Assembly: GCA_017480225.1 (NCBI GenBank)
Contig: JAFVBB010000016.1
Location: 1-35,415, forward strand
DNA from: Bacteroidales bacterium
GTDB taxonomy: Bacteria; Bacteroidota; Bacteroidia; Bacteroidales; P3
Length of the DNA: 35,415 nucleotides
Direction: 5' to 3'
In this document: piece by piece, positions 7,680 to 15,617 of the stretch
How the letters are laid out: every line of letters starts with the position of its first letter
Numbering within the stretch: the first letter of the stretch is position 1
The notes under the pieces: model-generated
Databases searched by the model: none
What the model was told of the DNA's origin: nothing
The model's input: the letters and a program-made list of their open reading frames with translations, nothing else
Translations under genes and position numbers: made by a program

Positions 7680-10397
7680 ATGAAAACTCTCAAGAAGGGC
7701 ATCGCGCTGCTGTTTATGGCCATGTTTGTCGCCTCCGGTGCACAGGCACAGAAGAGCCTGGCCGAGAAAGCCGACAACCTTTTCGACCAGAACCGCTTCG
7801 TCGAGGCTTTGGAGCAGTACACCAAGGCCTACGAGCGCATCAAGGGCAACCAGGCCGAGAAGAGCCGCCTTTACTTCCAGATGGCGGAGTGCTACCGCAT
7901 GATGTACGACTACCCTCATGCCGAGCGTATATACAAGAGGCTTGCCACCGAGGGCTATGCCGAGAAGGAGCGCAAGCTGTACTTCAACCTGGCCGAGATG
8001 TGCCGCTTCGAGGAGAAGTTCGAGGAGGCCGACCAGTTCTACACGAAATATCTTCAGATGGAGCCTGGCGACAGCTACGCCCGCAACCGCCAGAAGTCGC
8101 TGGTCTATGCCAACCAGTTGAGCATCAACCGCACGCGCCATGAGGTCACGAAGATGGACGAGTGGAGCAGCGAGTACAACGACTGGGCTCCGCGCTTCGT
8201 CGGCGACGACACTACCAAGCTCATATTCACCACCTCGCGCTTTGCCGAGGGCGAGGGTCTCAACGCCGACCCCTGGACCAACCAGGCGTTCAGCGACCTG
8301 TACCAGGTGTTCCAGGACCGCAACGGCCGTTGGTCCGACCGTCCGGAGCCTTTCGACAAGAGCGGGCGCATCAACAGCAAGGTGAACGAGGGTGAGCCCT
8401 GCTTCTCGCCCGACGGCAACACCGTCTACTTTACGCGCTGCGACATCCGCGAGCGCGAGGTGATGGGCTGCCGCATCTACGTGTCGCAGCGGGCCGCGGC
8501 CACGCTCGACAAGAAGAAGTCGCAGAAGAAGGCTCCGGTCAAGAAGTCGACGGCTGCCGACAAGAAGAAGGGCGCCGGCTCCAAGCAGGAGGCCGCCACC
8601 GAGCCGGCCGCCGGTGAGTGGAGCGAGCCGGTGGTTGTGGTGCTGGGCGACTCGGCCTACAACTACCTCTACCCGGCGGTGTCGAGCGACGGGCTGACCA
8701 TCTATTTCTCCAGCGACATGCCGGGCGGCTTTGGCGAGTACGACCTTTGGAAAGCCACCCGCAAGAGTGTGGCCGACGACTTTGGCCGGCCGGTGAACCT
8801 CACCTCGGTCATCAACACCCCCGGACGCGAGGTGATGCCCCTGCTGCGCGGCGACTCGTTGCTCTATTTCTCCAGCGACGGCCATCCCGGCGTGGGTGGA
8901 CAGGACCTCTTCTCGGCCCAGCTGCGCCCCACCGGCAAGTTTGACTTCCCGCAGAACCTCGGCGTGCCGATCAACTCCTCCTACGACGAGTTGAGCATCG
9001 TGTTCTACCCCGAGGAGCCGACCAGCCGTGTGCTTGAGCGTGGCTACTTCTCGTCCAACCGTCCGTTCACCGACCCGCACAACCGTCTGCTGGCCAATCA
9101 GAACAAGAGCCGCACTCTGCCTGTGAACGACGACCTCTTCTACTTTGAGCTGCCTGCCCTCAACTACAGCATCGAGGGCACTGTGCGCGACGAGAAGTCG
9201 ATGCAGCTCATGCAGGATGTCACCATCAAGCTGGTGGGCAGCGACGGCAGCGAGCATGAGACCCGCACAGACCGCCGTGGCTACTACAAGTTCGACAGCA
9301 CCGTGGTGCGCCGCGACGTGGTGTACAAGATGTACCTCTCGAAAAAGAACTATTACAGCATCGAAGGGTCGGAGAGTACACGCGGCTACAACACCAACAA
9401 GTACATCAAGCACGACTTCCGCATGGATCCTGTGCCACGCACTCCGGTTGTGTTGCCCGAGATTAGGTTCGACCTGGCTCGCACCGAGCTCAAGGGCGAG
9501 TTCATGGATTCGCTCATGGACCTGCTCATCATCATGGAGAACAACCCCGGCCTTGTGGTCGAGATCCGCTCGCACACCGACTGCCAGCCCTACTTGGGTC
9601 TCACAAATGACACCCTCTCGCAGCGGCGTGCACAGACGGTGGTGGACTATCTTGCCAACCGTGGCATCGAGCGTGAGCGACTGGTGGCCAAAGGCTACGC
9701 CGACCGTGTGCCGCGTGTGCTCGACGAGGACATGACGGTCACCGTCAACGGCAAGGCCTACACATTCGAGAAGGGCTCGGTGATGGAGTGCGACTACATC
9801 AACACCCTCAGCGGCGACCGCCAGCAAGCAGCGCACTCGCTCAACCGTCGCATTGAGTTCCTCGTGCTGCGTGACGATTATGTGTCGCGGCGCGACATTG
9901 CGGGCCTGGCTTCCAGCGACGGCGGCAAGGTGGTGAACCTGGTCGACGACCGCCTTGACGACGTGTCAGGCCAAAGCAAGCCTGCCATCATACACGATGA
10001 AAGCACTATCGACGTGACCATGGTGAACTCCACGCGCGGCGAGATCAACTGCATAATCAACAGTTCGCAGCAAGTGCCGATGCTGATTGACGAGCGCTAC
10101 CTTGAGCCGATAGCCATTTCATGGGAAGAGGCCATGAACCTGCTCTATCAGCAGCGCATCACCAAGGAGGACTTCCCCATGCGCGACGAGAGCTTCGACC
10201 CGGAGGGCAACATCGTGGACCGCGCGCTGCTTGTCTTCAAGGAGATGCAAATCGGCGAGCAGCGACAGAGCAATGTAGAGGTGATAGTGGTGAAGGGCAT
10301 AGACTACAAGTTCATCATCAACCGCACCGGCCTGCGCCAGTTTGGCGAATACGAGTTCGACAAGCAGCGTGCCAAGCTGGTCTTCTTCGATGAGTAG
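7680..10397 (+). CDS. PorE-like multidomain OmpA-family envelope protein
   Basis: A 905-residue exported protein (signal peptide to about residue 23, SGAQA then Q). Domains in order: TPR-like helices 25-155 (YTKAYERIKGNQAEKSRLYF, EQYTKAY, KRLATEGY); a PD40-type beta-propeller about 165-490 (CFSPDGNTVYFTR, IYFSSDMPGGFGEYDLW, LLYFSSDGHPGVGGQDL), interrupted by a Lys/Ala-rich insert near 275-310; a carboxypeptidase-regulatory-like beta domain 494-585; and an OmpA peptidoglycan-binding domain about 590-735 (EIRSHTD, LSQRRAQTVVDYL, NRRIEFLVL). This order is that of PorE, the peptidoglycan-anchored component of the type IX secretion system, so that role is plausible. Beyond OmpA there is a C-terminal segment, about 770-905, resembling a retropepsin-like protease domain in which the DTG motif has become D804-E-R. 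PorE of Porphyromonas lacks this tail as far as I recall. The stop overlaps miaA. Confidence 0.75.
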   Translation: MKTLKKGIALLFMAMFVASGAQAQKSLAEKADNLFDQNRFVEALEQYTKAYERIKGNQAEKSRLYFQMAECYRMMYDYPHAERIYKRLATEGYAEKERKLYFNLAEMCRFEEKFEEADQFYTKYLQMEPGDSYARNRQKSLVYANQLSINRTRHEVTKMDEWSSEYNDWAPRFVGDDTTKLIFTTSRFAEGEGLNADPWTNQAFSDLYQVFQDRNGRWSDRPEPFDKSGRINSKVNEGEPCFSPDGNTVYFTRCDIREREVMGCRIYVSQRAAATLDKKKSQKKAPVKKSTAADKKKGAGSKQEAATEPAAGEWSEPVVVVLGDSAYNYLYPAVSSDGLTIYFSSDMPGGFGEYDLWKATRKSVADDFGRPVNLTSVINTPGREVMPLLRGDSLLYFSSDGHPGVGGQDLFSAQLRPTGKFDFPQNLGVPINSSYDELSIVFYPEEPTSRVLERGYFSSNRPFTDPHNRLLANQNKSRTLPVNDDLFYFELPALNYSIEGTVRDEKSMQLMQDVTIKLVGSDGSEHETRTDRRGYYKFDSTVVRRDVVYKMYLSKKNYYSIEGSESTRGYNTNKYIKHDFRMDPVPRTPVVLPEIRFDLARTELKGEFMDSLMDLLIIMENNPGLVVEIRSHTDCQPYLGLTNDTLSQRRAQTVVDYLANRGIERERLVAKGYADRVPRVLDEDMTVTVNGKAYTFEKGSVMECDYINTLSGDRQQAAHSLNRRIEFLVLRDDYVSRRDIAGLASSDGGKVVNLVDDRLDDVSGQSKPAIIHDESTIDVTMVNSTRGEINCIINSSQQVPMLIDERYLEPIAISWEEAMNLLYQQRITKEDFPMRDESFDPEGNIVDRALLVFKEMQIGEQRQSNVEVIVVKGIDYKFIINRTGLRQFGEYEFDKQRAKLVFFDE

Positions 10398-11316
10398 CGG
10401 CGGGCTGCTGGTCACCCTGCTGGGACCGACGGCTACCGGCAAGACCCGCCTGGCGGCCGAGTTTGCTGCCCGTGTGGGCGGCGAGGTGATAAGCGCCGAC
10501 TCGCGGCAGGTGTTCCGCGGCATGGATCTGGGCACGGGCAAAGACCTGGCCGATTACTCTGTGGGCGGCGTGCAGGTGCCCTACCATCTGATTGACATCT
10601 GCGACCCGCGCGAGGAATATTCCGCCTACCGCTTTCTTAACGACTTCAAGGACGCATATCTTGACATTGCAGGGCGTGGTCGGCAGCCTGTGCTTTGTGG
10701 CGGCACGGGGCTGTATGTCGACGCTGTGGTGCGGGGCTACCATCTGGCCGACGCGCCCATTGACCCCCTTTTCCGCGCCAGTACGCAGAGCCGCACCGAC
10801 GAGGACCTGGCTGCCGAGCTGGCCTCGTATGGCCCTCTGCACAACCACACTGACACCGAATCGCGTGAGCGCTTGCTGCGTGCGCTTGAGATACAACGCT
10901 ATGCCGCCGCCAACCCCGACGCCTACACCCACTTGCCGCCAATGCGCCACGCTGTGTTTGGCATGAGGCTTGAGCGGTCGCTGGTGATTGGCCGTATTGA
11001 GAGCCGGCTGCGCCGTCGCCTCGACGAGGGAATGACCGACGAGGTGCGGCGCCTGATGGACGAGGGCGTGCCGCCACAACGTCTGCTCCGCTTTGGCCTT
11101 GAGTACCGCCACGTCACGCGGATGCTGCTTGGCCAGTGCACCGAGGACGAGATGTTCCGCGATCTTTTCACCGACATACGCCGTTTTGCAAAGAGGCAGA
11201 TGACGTGGTTCCGCCGCATGGAGCGCTGCGGGGTGCGCATAGAATGGCTCGACGCCACGCGCCCTGCCGCCGAGCTGGCGGCGATTGTAGAGGAGCGCGT
11301 GGGTGCTGGCTACTGA
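10390..11316 (+). CDS. miaA: tRNA dimethylallyltransferase MiaA
   Basis: MiaA transfers the dimethylallyl group from DMAPP to N6 of A37 in tRNAs that read codons starting with U. The 308-residue product starts at 10390, overlapping the previous gene by 8 bp. This start places the P-loop GPTATGKT at residues 12-19, as in the family, followed by SADSRQVFRGMDLGTGKD, the catalytic and substrate-binding region, and GGTGLYVDAVVRGY. The C-terminal RRFAKRQMTWFRR is the conserved tRNA-contacting helix. An in-frame extension upstream lies in the previous gene and is not needed. The TGA stop runs a few bases past the stop of the opposing deaminase gene. Confidence 0.95.
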   Translation: MSSGGLLVTLLGPTATGKTRLAAEFAARVGGEVISADSRQVFRGMDLGTGKDLADYSVGGVQVPYHLIDICDPREEYSAYRFLNDFKDAYLDIAGRGRQPVLCGGTGLYVDAVVRGYHLADAPIDPLFRASTQSRTDEDLAAELASYGPLHNHTDTESRERLLRALEIQRYAAANPDAYTHLPPMRHAVFGMRLERSLVIGRIESRLRRRLDEGMTDEVRRLMDEGVPPQRLLRFGLEYRHVTRMLLGQCTEDEMFRDLFTDIRRFAKRQMTWFRRMERCGVRIEWLDATRPAAELAAIVEERVGAGY

Positions 11317-12338
11317 TTGGCGTACTGCTGTATCTCGTCGTGGAAAAACTCAATCTTCACCCCGGCCTGGCGCAGCAGCTCCTCGCTTTCGGCTCCCGCA
11401 TGGTATTTCCGCTCGCACACCACGCGTTTAATGCCGCAGTTGATGATCAGCATGGCGCATGTGCGGCATGGGGTCATGCGGCAGTAGAGCGTGGCGCCGT
11501 CGAGTGCTATGCCTCGGCGCGCCGCCTGGCAGATGGCGTTCTGCTCGGCGTGGACGGTGCGCACGCAGTGGTTTGATATGTGGCCGTCGGCGTCGATGGT
11601 GCGGCGGAAGAGGTGCCCCACCTCGTCGCAGTGTGGCAGCCCGCTGGGCGACCCGACGTAGCCGCTCACCAGCAGCTGGCGATCCTTCACAATGACGCAG
11701 CCCGAGCGGCCACGGTCGCACGTGGCGCGTTTGCTGACGCTGCGCGCCAGCTCCATGAAGTATTCGTCCCACGACGGCCTGCGGTAGGTGATCTGCTCCA
11801 GCACAGACTCCACCTGCTCGTTCAGCTGCTCTATCGTGCCGCCGTTGTCGAAGCGGAAGTCGGCCTGCCCTATGCAGTAGGCCAGGTTCTGCTTGTTGGG
11901 GTCGGTGTTGTCCATTTCGCGACGCTCGTTGGCCATGAATGTGTCGAAGTCGATGTGGTCGGTCTCCGAGCCTCGCAGCACGGCGCGCTCGTAGCGCACC
12001 CTCGGGTCGGCGTCGACGGCAAAGAGGTAGAACCCCTGCTTGCCGCGCAGCGCCTCCACCTCGCCCGGCGTGCGGATACTCTCTATGATGCAGTTGCAGC
12101 CCGACAGGGCAGCCTTGTCGTAGAGCTGCTCCACAATCCACGACGGCGTGTGCTGCGCGCGCAGGTCGTTGGCGACCAGTGTCATCGTGTCGCGGTTCAC
12201 CTCCAGCCCACGACGCTTTATTTCCTCGGTGAGAAACGCCCTCACAGAGTAGTGCACAAAGCCGCGGCTGCTCACCAGGTAGTCTACTATGGTTCCCTTG
12301 CCCGCGCCCAGCGTGCCGGTTATTCCGATTGTTATCAT
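11310..12338 (-). CDS. P-loop kinase-like / dCMP deaminase fusion protein
   Basis: A 342-residue two-domain protein. Residues 1-180 form a P-loop domain with GTLGAGKGT at 8-16 and an adenylate- or dephospho-CoA-kinase-like pattern (RAFLTEEIKRRG, NDLR, VIESIRTPGE-like, then VDADPRVRYERAVLRG). Residues 190-342 are a zinc-dependent deoxycytidylate deaminase: H263-A-E265 and P290-C-R-T-C294, the HAE/PCxxC site. The deaminase would convert dCMP to dUMP for dTTP synthesis. The fused N-terminal domain is similar in layout to yeast Dcd1-type and AvcD antiphage deaminases, but AvcD proteins are longer as I recall; a housekeeping role is equally likely. It has a consensus promoter at 12440-12409. Its stop overlaps the miaA end. 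Confidence 0.88.
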   Translation of the reverse strand: MITIGITGTLGAGKGTIVDYLVSSRGFVHYSVRAFLTEEIKRRGLEVNRDTMTLVANDLRAQHTPSWIVEQLYDKAALSGCNCIIESIRTPGEVEALRGKQGFYLFAVDADPRVRYERAVLRGSETDHIDFDTFMANERREMDNTDPNKQNLAYCIGQADFRFDNGGTIEQLNEQVESVLEQITYRRPSWDEYFMELARSVSKRATCDRGRSGCVIVKDRQLLVSGYVGSPSGLPHCDEVGHLFRRTIDADGHISNHCVRTVHAEQNAICQAARRGIALDGATLYCRMTPCRTCAMLIINCGIKRVVCERKYHAGAESEELLRQAGVKIEFFHDEIQQYANQ

Positions 12339-12408
12339 GTTGGCAGTGTTGTTGCTTGGTTAATCCTTCAGTTTCTTTCGCCTGCCGATGTGGCAGGCTA
12401 TCGCGGTG

Positions 12409-12440
12409 CAAAGATACTACATTTTTGCGAAATTGGCAAA
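12409..12440 (-). promoter_or_regulatory. Promoter of the P-loop/dCMP deaminase gene
   Basis: On the minus strand TTTG (12440-12437) and TATCTTTG (12416-12409) are separated by 20 nt, an exact match to the Bacteroidota TTTG-N19/20-TAnnTTTG promoter. The leader to the ATG would be about 65 nt and includes a small CCTGCC/GGCAGG hairpin. Confidence 0.78.
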
Positions 12441-12697
12441 CGATATTGTTTCGCCAGCCTCGTGGGGCGGACTCGACAGGTTGCAAAATGGCCTCGCCGC
12501 CATGTCTTCAACTTGCCAAAAACCGGCCAAAGGCATACCTCTATCACCCTCCCGCTTAGGTTGGTGATGGCAGTGTGCCGGGCGGCGGGAAGTCGTCTTT
12601 GGTCATAGGTATTGTGCTGGTTTATAATGTATTATGGTTGGTTGCTTTTGCAATGTATTGACTTCCAGCTTGTTTGCGCGTCAGGGCAATGTCAACA

Positions 12698-12800
12698 CCG
12701 TCTGTTCTTCGATTGTTCTCCGATTGTTCTTCGATTGTTCTTCGATATTAAATCGAAGAACAATCGGAGAACAATCGGACATCAGTCGAAGAACAGTCGG
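12698..12800. repeat. 11-bp-unit palindromic element, copy 2 (diverged)
   Basis: A 103-bp element with three 11-bp units per arm around a 7-nt centre (TATTAAA). The left arm is identical to that of copy 1. The right arm has changes: its outermost unit reads CATCAGTCGAA instead of GAACAATCGAA and the end is GAACAGTCGG. The arms still pair over most of their length. It is preceded by GGGCAATGTCAACA, shared with copy 3 in inverted orientation. Confidence 0.92.
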
Positions 12801-12968
12801 TTTTATGTTCTGCGCAGCAGCGTGGCACTTCGCAGAAAAATGCAATCCGCAGTGGTGTTTTTTTGCAAGATGTGTGCAATATTTGTCGGGTCGCAACGTT
12901 AGGTACGGGCGTCAACACGAGGCATGGCAGCCGTGGCGACGCGGAGAAAGAAACACTTAACACAGACA

Positions 12969-13640
12969 ATGGACAACAACAGTCAGTTGAAGGAGCTGGT
13001 GTTCGGCAAGAGCACGCTCAAACAGAATGTATACCGCACCACCAAAGAGGTGTTTGAGATGTTCCGCGAGCAGTCGAGGACTTTGGTAGACGAGTTCCGC
13101 CAGTGCGGCCGTGACGAGGGGCGCGATGTGGCCTTCGATTTTACCGATCGCGGCGACTTTGAGTTCGAGCTCAAGTTTGGTGGCGACATACTGCTCTTCA
13201 TGATGCACACCAATGTGTTCGAGTTCTCGCGCGACCATCAGGTCATGAAGTCATCATACATACGCGAGGACGCGCAGCGGTCATACTGCGGCGTGATTCA
13301 CATCTACAATTTCCTGGCCGATTCGTTCCTCTACCAGCGTGACAACGACCTCGGCTACCTCATCGGACGACTGTTTGTGAACAAGGAGCGGCACTACTTC
13401 ATTGAGGGCAAGCGTGAGCTGGGTATGCTCTACACGAATTTCGGCAACGCGCTGATTGACAGTGATGCTGTGCGGCAGGTGGTTGAGAGCGCCATCGAGT
13501 ACACCACCAATTTCGATTTGTTGACACCCCCATTCGATGAGGTGAAGGTGGTGTCGGTAGGGGAGATGCGCTACAACCTCGACAAAAAATCATTGGTCAC
13601 AGGCAAGCGTTTAGGGTTTAGGTTTCAGGCAGATAACTGA
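12969..13640 (+). CDS. Unrecognised protein of 223 residues
   Basis: I do not recognise a named family. The start at 12969 gives MDNNSQLKELVFGKSTLKQN; a longer frame to 12924 adds a basic stretch without family character. No signal peptide or membrane segment is visible. The protein looks like a soluble alpha/beta fold: a helical, charged N-terminus (residues 1-45), alternating strands (VAFDFTDRGDFEFELKFGGDILLFMMHTNVFEF), then a central region rich in Tyr, Phe and Arg (CGVIHIYNFLADSFLYQRDNDLGYLIGRLFVNKERHYF has no metal-site pattern), and a strand-rich end (EVKVVSVGEMRYN). Codon use and GC content match its neighbours, so it is probably a native gene. It lies alone between the hairpin element and tRNA-Glu. 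Confidence 0.75.
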   Translation: MDNNSQLKELVFGKSTLKQNVYRTTKEVFEMFREQSRTLVDEFRQCGRDEGRDVAFDFTDRGDFEFELKFGGDILLFMMHTNVFEFSRDHQVMKSSYIREDAQRSYCGVIHIYNFLADSFLYQRDNDLGYLIGRLFVNKERHYFIEGKRELGMLYTNFGNALIDSDAVRQVVESAIEYTTNFDLLTPPFDEVKVVSVGEMRYNLDKKSLVTGKRLGFRFQADN

Positions 13641-13679
13641 TTGTGTGGACGAGATATTAACCGCTGCGGTTGAAAAAAA

Positions 13680-13711
13680 TTTGTCCATGTCTGAAATTGT
13701 TAGTATTTTTG
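13680..13711 (+). promoter_or_regulatory. Promoter of tRNA-Glu and rpsT
   Basis: TTTG (13680-13683) and TATTTTTG (13704-13711) with 20 nt between them match the Bacteroidota consensus exactly. The tRNA begins 27 nt downstream, so transcription should start inside GCACCCGC just before it. Confidence 0.82.
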
Positions 13712-13737
13712 CACCCGCTTTTTGGAGAGAAGCAAGC

Positions 13738-13812
13738 GCCGCGTTCGTCTAGTTGGCCCAGGACGTAAGATTTTCATTCTTAAAATCGCGGGTTCGAATC
13801 CCGCACGCGGTA
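13738..13812 (+). tRNA. tRNA-Glu (anticodon TTC)
   Basis: A complete cloverleaf can be drawn. The acceptor arms are GCCGCGT and ACGCGGT (first pair G-U, common in this tRNA), the D stem is GTCT/GGAC, the anticodon stem is TAAGA/TCTTA around loop TTTTCAT with anticodon TTC, the variable loop is AAATC, and the T arm is GCGGG-TTCGAAT-CCCGC. Discriminator A is at 13812. CCA is not encoded. It precedes rpsT by 40 bp, probably in the same transcript. Confidence 0.96.
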
Positions 13813-13852
13813 CAGACGAAAAAGAACAACAAAAAAAGAACAATAACGATTT

Positions 13853-14104
13853 ATGGCACATCACAAGTCTGCTAAAAAAAGAATTCGCGCAAGCGAAAAG
13901 AAGAGAGTGGAGAACCGTTATTACGCCAAGACCATGCGCAATGCTCTGCGTGACTTCCGTGCTCTCGAAGACAAAGCGGTTGCCGCTGAGCGTATGCCCA
14001 AGATGATCAGCATCATCGACAAGCTGGCCAAGCGCAACGTGATTCACAAGAACAAAGCCTCGAACCTGAAGTCGAAGGTGATGCGTAAAGTGAACGCAAT
14101 GTAA
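13853..14104 (+). CDS. rpsT: 30S ribosomal protein S20
   Basis: The 83-residue product has the S20 signature start MAHHKSAKKRIRASEKKRV, dense in Lys and Arg, and the conserved closing helix with IHKNKASNLKSKVMRKV. S20 binds 16S rRNA early in 30S assembly. Length matches the family. It lies 40 bp after tRNA-Glu, with no promoter of its own visible, and is closed by a terminator at 14136. Confidence 0.97.
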   Translation: MAHHKSAKKRIRASEKKRVENRYYAKTMRNALRDFRALEDKAVAAERMPKMISIIDKLAKRNVIHKNKASNLKSKVMRKVNAM

Positions 14105-14135
14105 AGAAGACATTTTGTTTGAGATTGTTTTGGTG

Positions 14136-14167
14136 TTCCCTGCCTTTCGAGGCGGGGAATTTTTATT
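14136..14167. terminator. Bidirectional terminator between rpsT and the flippase gene
   Basis: TTCCCTGCC (14136-14144) pairs with GGCGGGGAA (14151-14159) around TTTCGA, with one G-T pair, followed by TTTTTATT. The last bases contain the TAA stop of the flippase gene on the opposite strand, so the same hairpin can serve both convergent transcripts. Confidence 0.85.
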
Positions 14168-15617
14168 GGGCCAGGGTGCCGGCAGACTGTCGCAGCATCT
14201 TCGCGACCTCGCGAGGGTCGGCCAGGCGGAGCAGCGGCACTGACACCAGTGCAATGAATACGGCGGCAGCCATCCACAGTTGCCAGGCCAATGCCAGCCG
14301 TGCTGCTGCTGTGTTGACGGCAAGCATTAGCAGCGTGAACAGCGCAAGCCTCCACAGTCGCAACGACGCGGTTGGCAGCGCGTAGACGCGCATTGCCAGC
14401 CAGGCCTGTGCCGCAGCCATCATGCCCTGCGCCGACAGGCTTGCCCAGGCCGACCCTGTTGCTCCAAGGCGGGGAATGAGTGCCAGGTTGAGTGCGGCGT
14501 TGAGCAGAAGGCTTGAGGCTGCGAAGATGTTGAGTTCGCGCAGCCGTCCGCCAGCGGTGAGCAGGGTGCCAAAGATATAGGTCACCCCAATGGGAATGAT
14601 GCCGAACACGAGGAGTCTGAACACTGCCGCGTAGCGCTCGGATGATGTGTTGTACATTGCCTCCATCAATGGTGAGGCCATGGCGGAGAGCGTGATTGAC
14701 GCGCCGATGGCGAAAGCCATTGTAGGAGCGAATACAAGCCTCACGCTCTGCACCAGTCCCTCGTGGTCGGCACAGGCCGTTTGCCTGGAAAATATCGGCA
14801 GCAGAGGAACGCTGACAAGGTAGGTCACCATCGTGAGGGCGTCGAGCAGCCGGAATGCCCCGGCATATATGCCAGCCTCGTCGCTTCCGGAAATCAGTCT
14901 GAGCAGTATTGGGTCAAGTCGATTGTACGATGCCATCAGCAGCACAAGCAGCGCATAGGGCGCACTCTTCCGCAGGATGGCAATGAAAAACACCCGGTTC
15001 CAGCGGAGCTTCCGCAGGTGGACCCTTCTTCCGATAACAACAAGGGCTGAGACGGCTGTGATGGCATAGGCGGCCACTTGAGCCTTGGCAAACCACAAGA
15101 TGGTGAACCGGTCGGCGTAGGGGCCGCGAAGAAGCATCCCGCAGATAGCAATCATCAGCAGCCGGTCGAGAATGGAGAAGAGGCTGTCCCAGCGAAAGAG
15201 CAACAGTGCCTCGAAGTTGCTGCGCAGGTAGAGTATCAGTGAATTGAGGAACTGCGCCAGGCACAGCCACGCCAGCAGGCTGAACTCATCGGAACCGTAG
15301 CCAAGCAATGCCCCGATGGTGAACGCGGCCACAACATAAAGAGCCAGCAGGCACAACTTGATGCCAAGAATGCCTCCCATGTGTTTGCCTATGAGGTGCG
15401 GGTGGCGGGCTATGTTGCGGGTGTTGAAGTTGGTCAGCCCCAGGTCGAGAAGGATGTTGAGGATGTAGGCCAGGTTGAATACGGCGGAATAGAGACCGTA
15501 CATTGAGTTGCCCACTGCGTTCTGCACACCGACCTCTATGCCAAGTAGCCACAAAGGCTTGACAATAAGGTTTGCAAGCAAAATCCAGAATAGCCCGGTG
15601 AGCAGTTTCTTGGGCAT
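14163..15617 (-). CDS. Polysaccharide/lipid-linked oligosaccharide flippase
   Basis: A 484-residue polytopic membrane protein with about 12-14 hydrophobic segments and few charged loops, of the Wzx/MATE-like exporter superfamily. The start MPKKLLTGLFWILLANLIVK, then YGLYSAVFNLAYILNILLDLGLTNFNTRNIAR, is the usual flippase N-terminus. Such proteins move undecaprenyl-linked sugar units to the periplasmic face for capsule, O-antigen or glycoprotein synthesis. No glycosyltransferase lies next to it in this window, so the substrate is unknown. Its ATG shares its A with the TGA stop of the preceding lipoprotein gene, suggesting coupled translation. It is the last gene of the run that begins with the Sir2 gene. 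Confidence 0.85.
   Translation of the reverse strand: MPKKLLTGLFWILLANLIVKPLWLLGIEVGVQNAVGNSMYGLYSAVFNLAYILNILLDLGLTNFNTRNIARHPHLIGKHMGGILGIKLCLLALYVVAAFTIGALLGYGSDEFSLLAWLCLAQFLNSLILYLRSNFEALLLFRWDSLFSILDRLLMIAICGMLLRGPYADRFTILWFAKAQVAAYAITAVSALVVIGRRVHLRKLRWNRVFFIAILRKSAPYALLVLLMASYNRLDPILLRLISGSDEAGIYAGAFRLLDALTMVTYLVSVPLLPIFSRQTACADHEGLVQSVRLVFAPTMAFAIGASITLSAMASPLMEAMYNTSSERYAAVFRLLVFGIIPIGVTYIFGTLLTAGGRLRELNIFAASSLLLNAALNLALIPRLGATGSAWASLSAQGMMAAAQAWLAMRVYALPTASLRLWRLALFTLLMLAVNTAAARLALAWQLWMAAAVFIALVSVPLLRLADPREVAKMLRQSAGTLAQ

Larger units (their letters stand above)
12339..12968. other. Divergent intergenic region with hairpin element copy 2
   Basis: This 630-bp gap holds the deaminase promoter (12409-12440), a small inverted repeat in its leader (CCTGCC at 12381 with GGCAGG at 12392), and the 103-bp element at 12698-12800. 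From 12441 to 12690 and from 12801 to 12968 I see no gene or RNA I can name. No consensus promoter for the + gene at 12969 is evident. Confidence 0.75.

Noticed and set aside
7581-9836. A 751-residue open frame on the minus strand opposite the PorE-like gene
   Set aside because: It is rich in His, Val, Ala and Leu without domains and mirrors the codon pattern of the real gene; a GC-rich shadow frame.
7367-12800. Copies 1 and 2 as ends of one composite transposon
   Set aside because: The genes between them (PorE-like, miaA, deaminase) look like ordinary chromosomal genes, there is no transposase, and the two copies have the same orientation with no visible target duplication.
12857-12885. Promoter for the gene at 12969 (TTTG and AATATTTG)
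   Set aside because: The two boxes are only 12 nt apart, far from the 19-20 nt needed.
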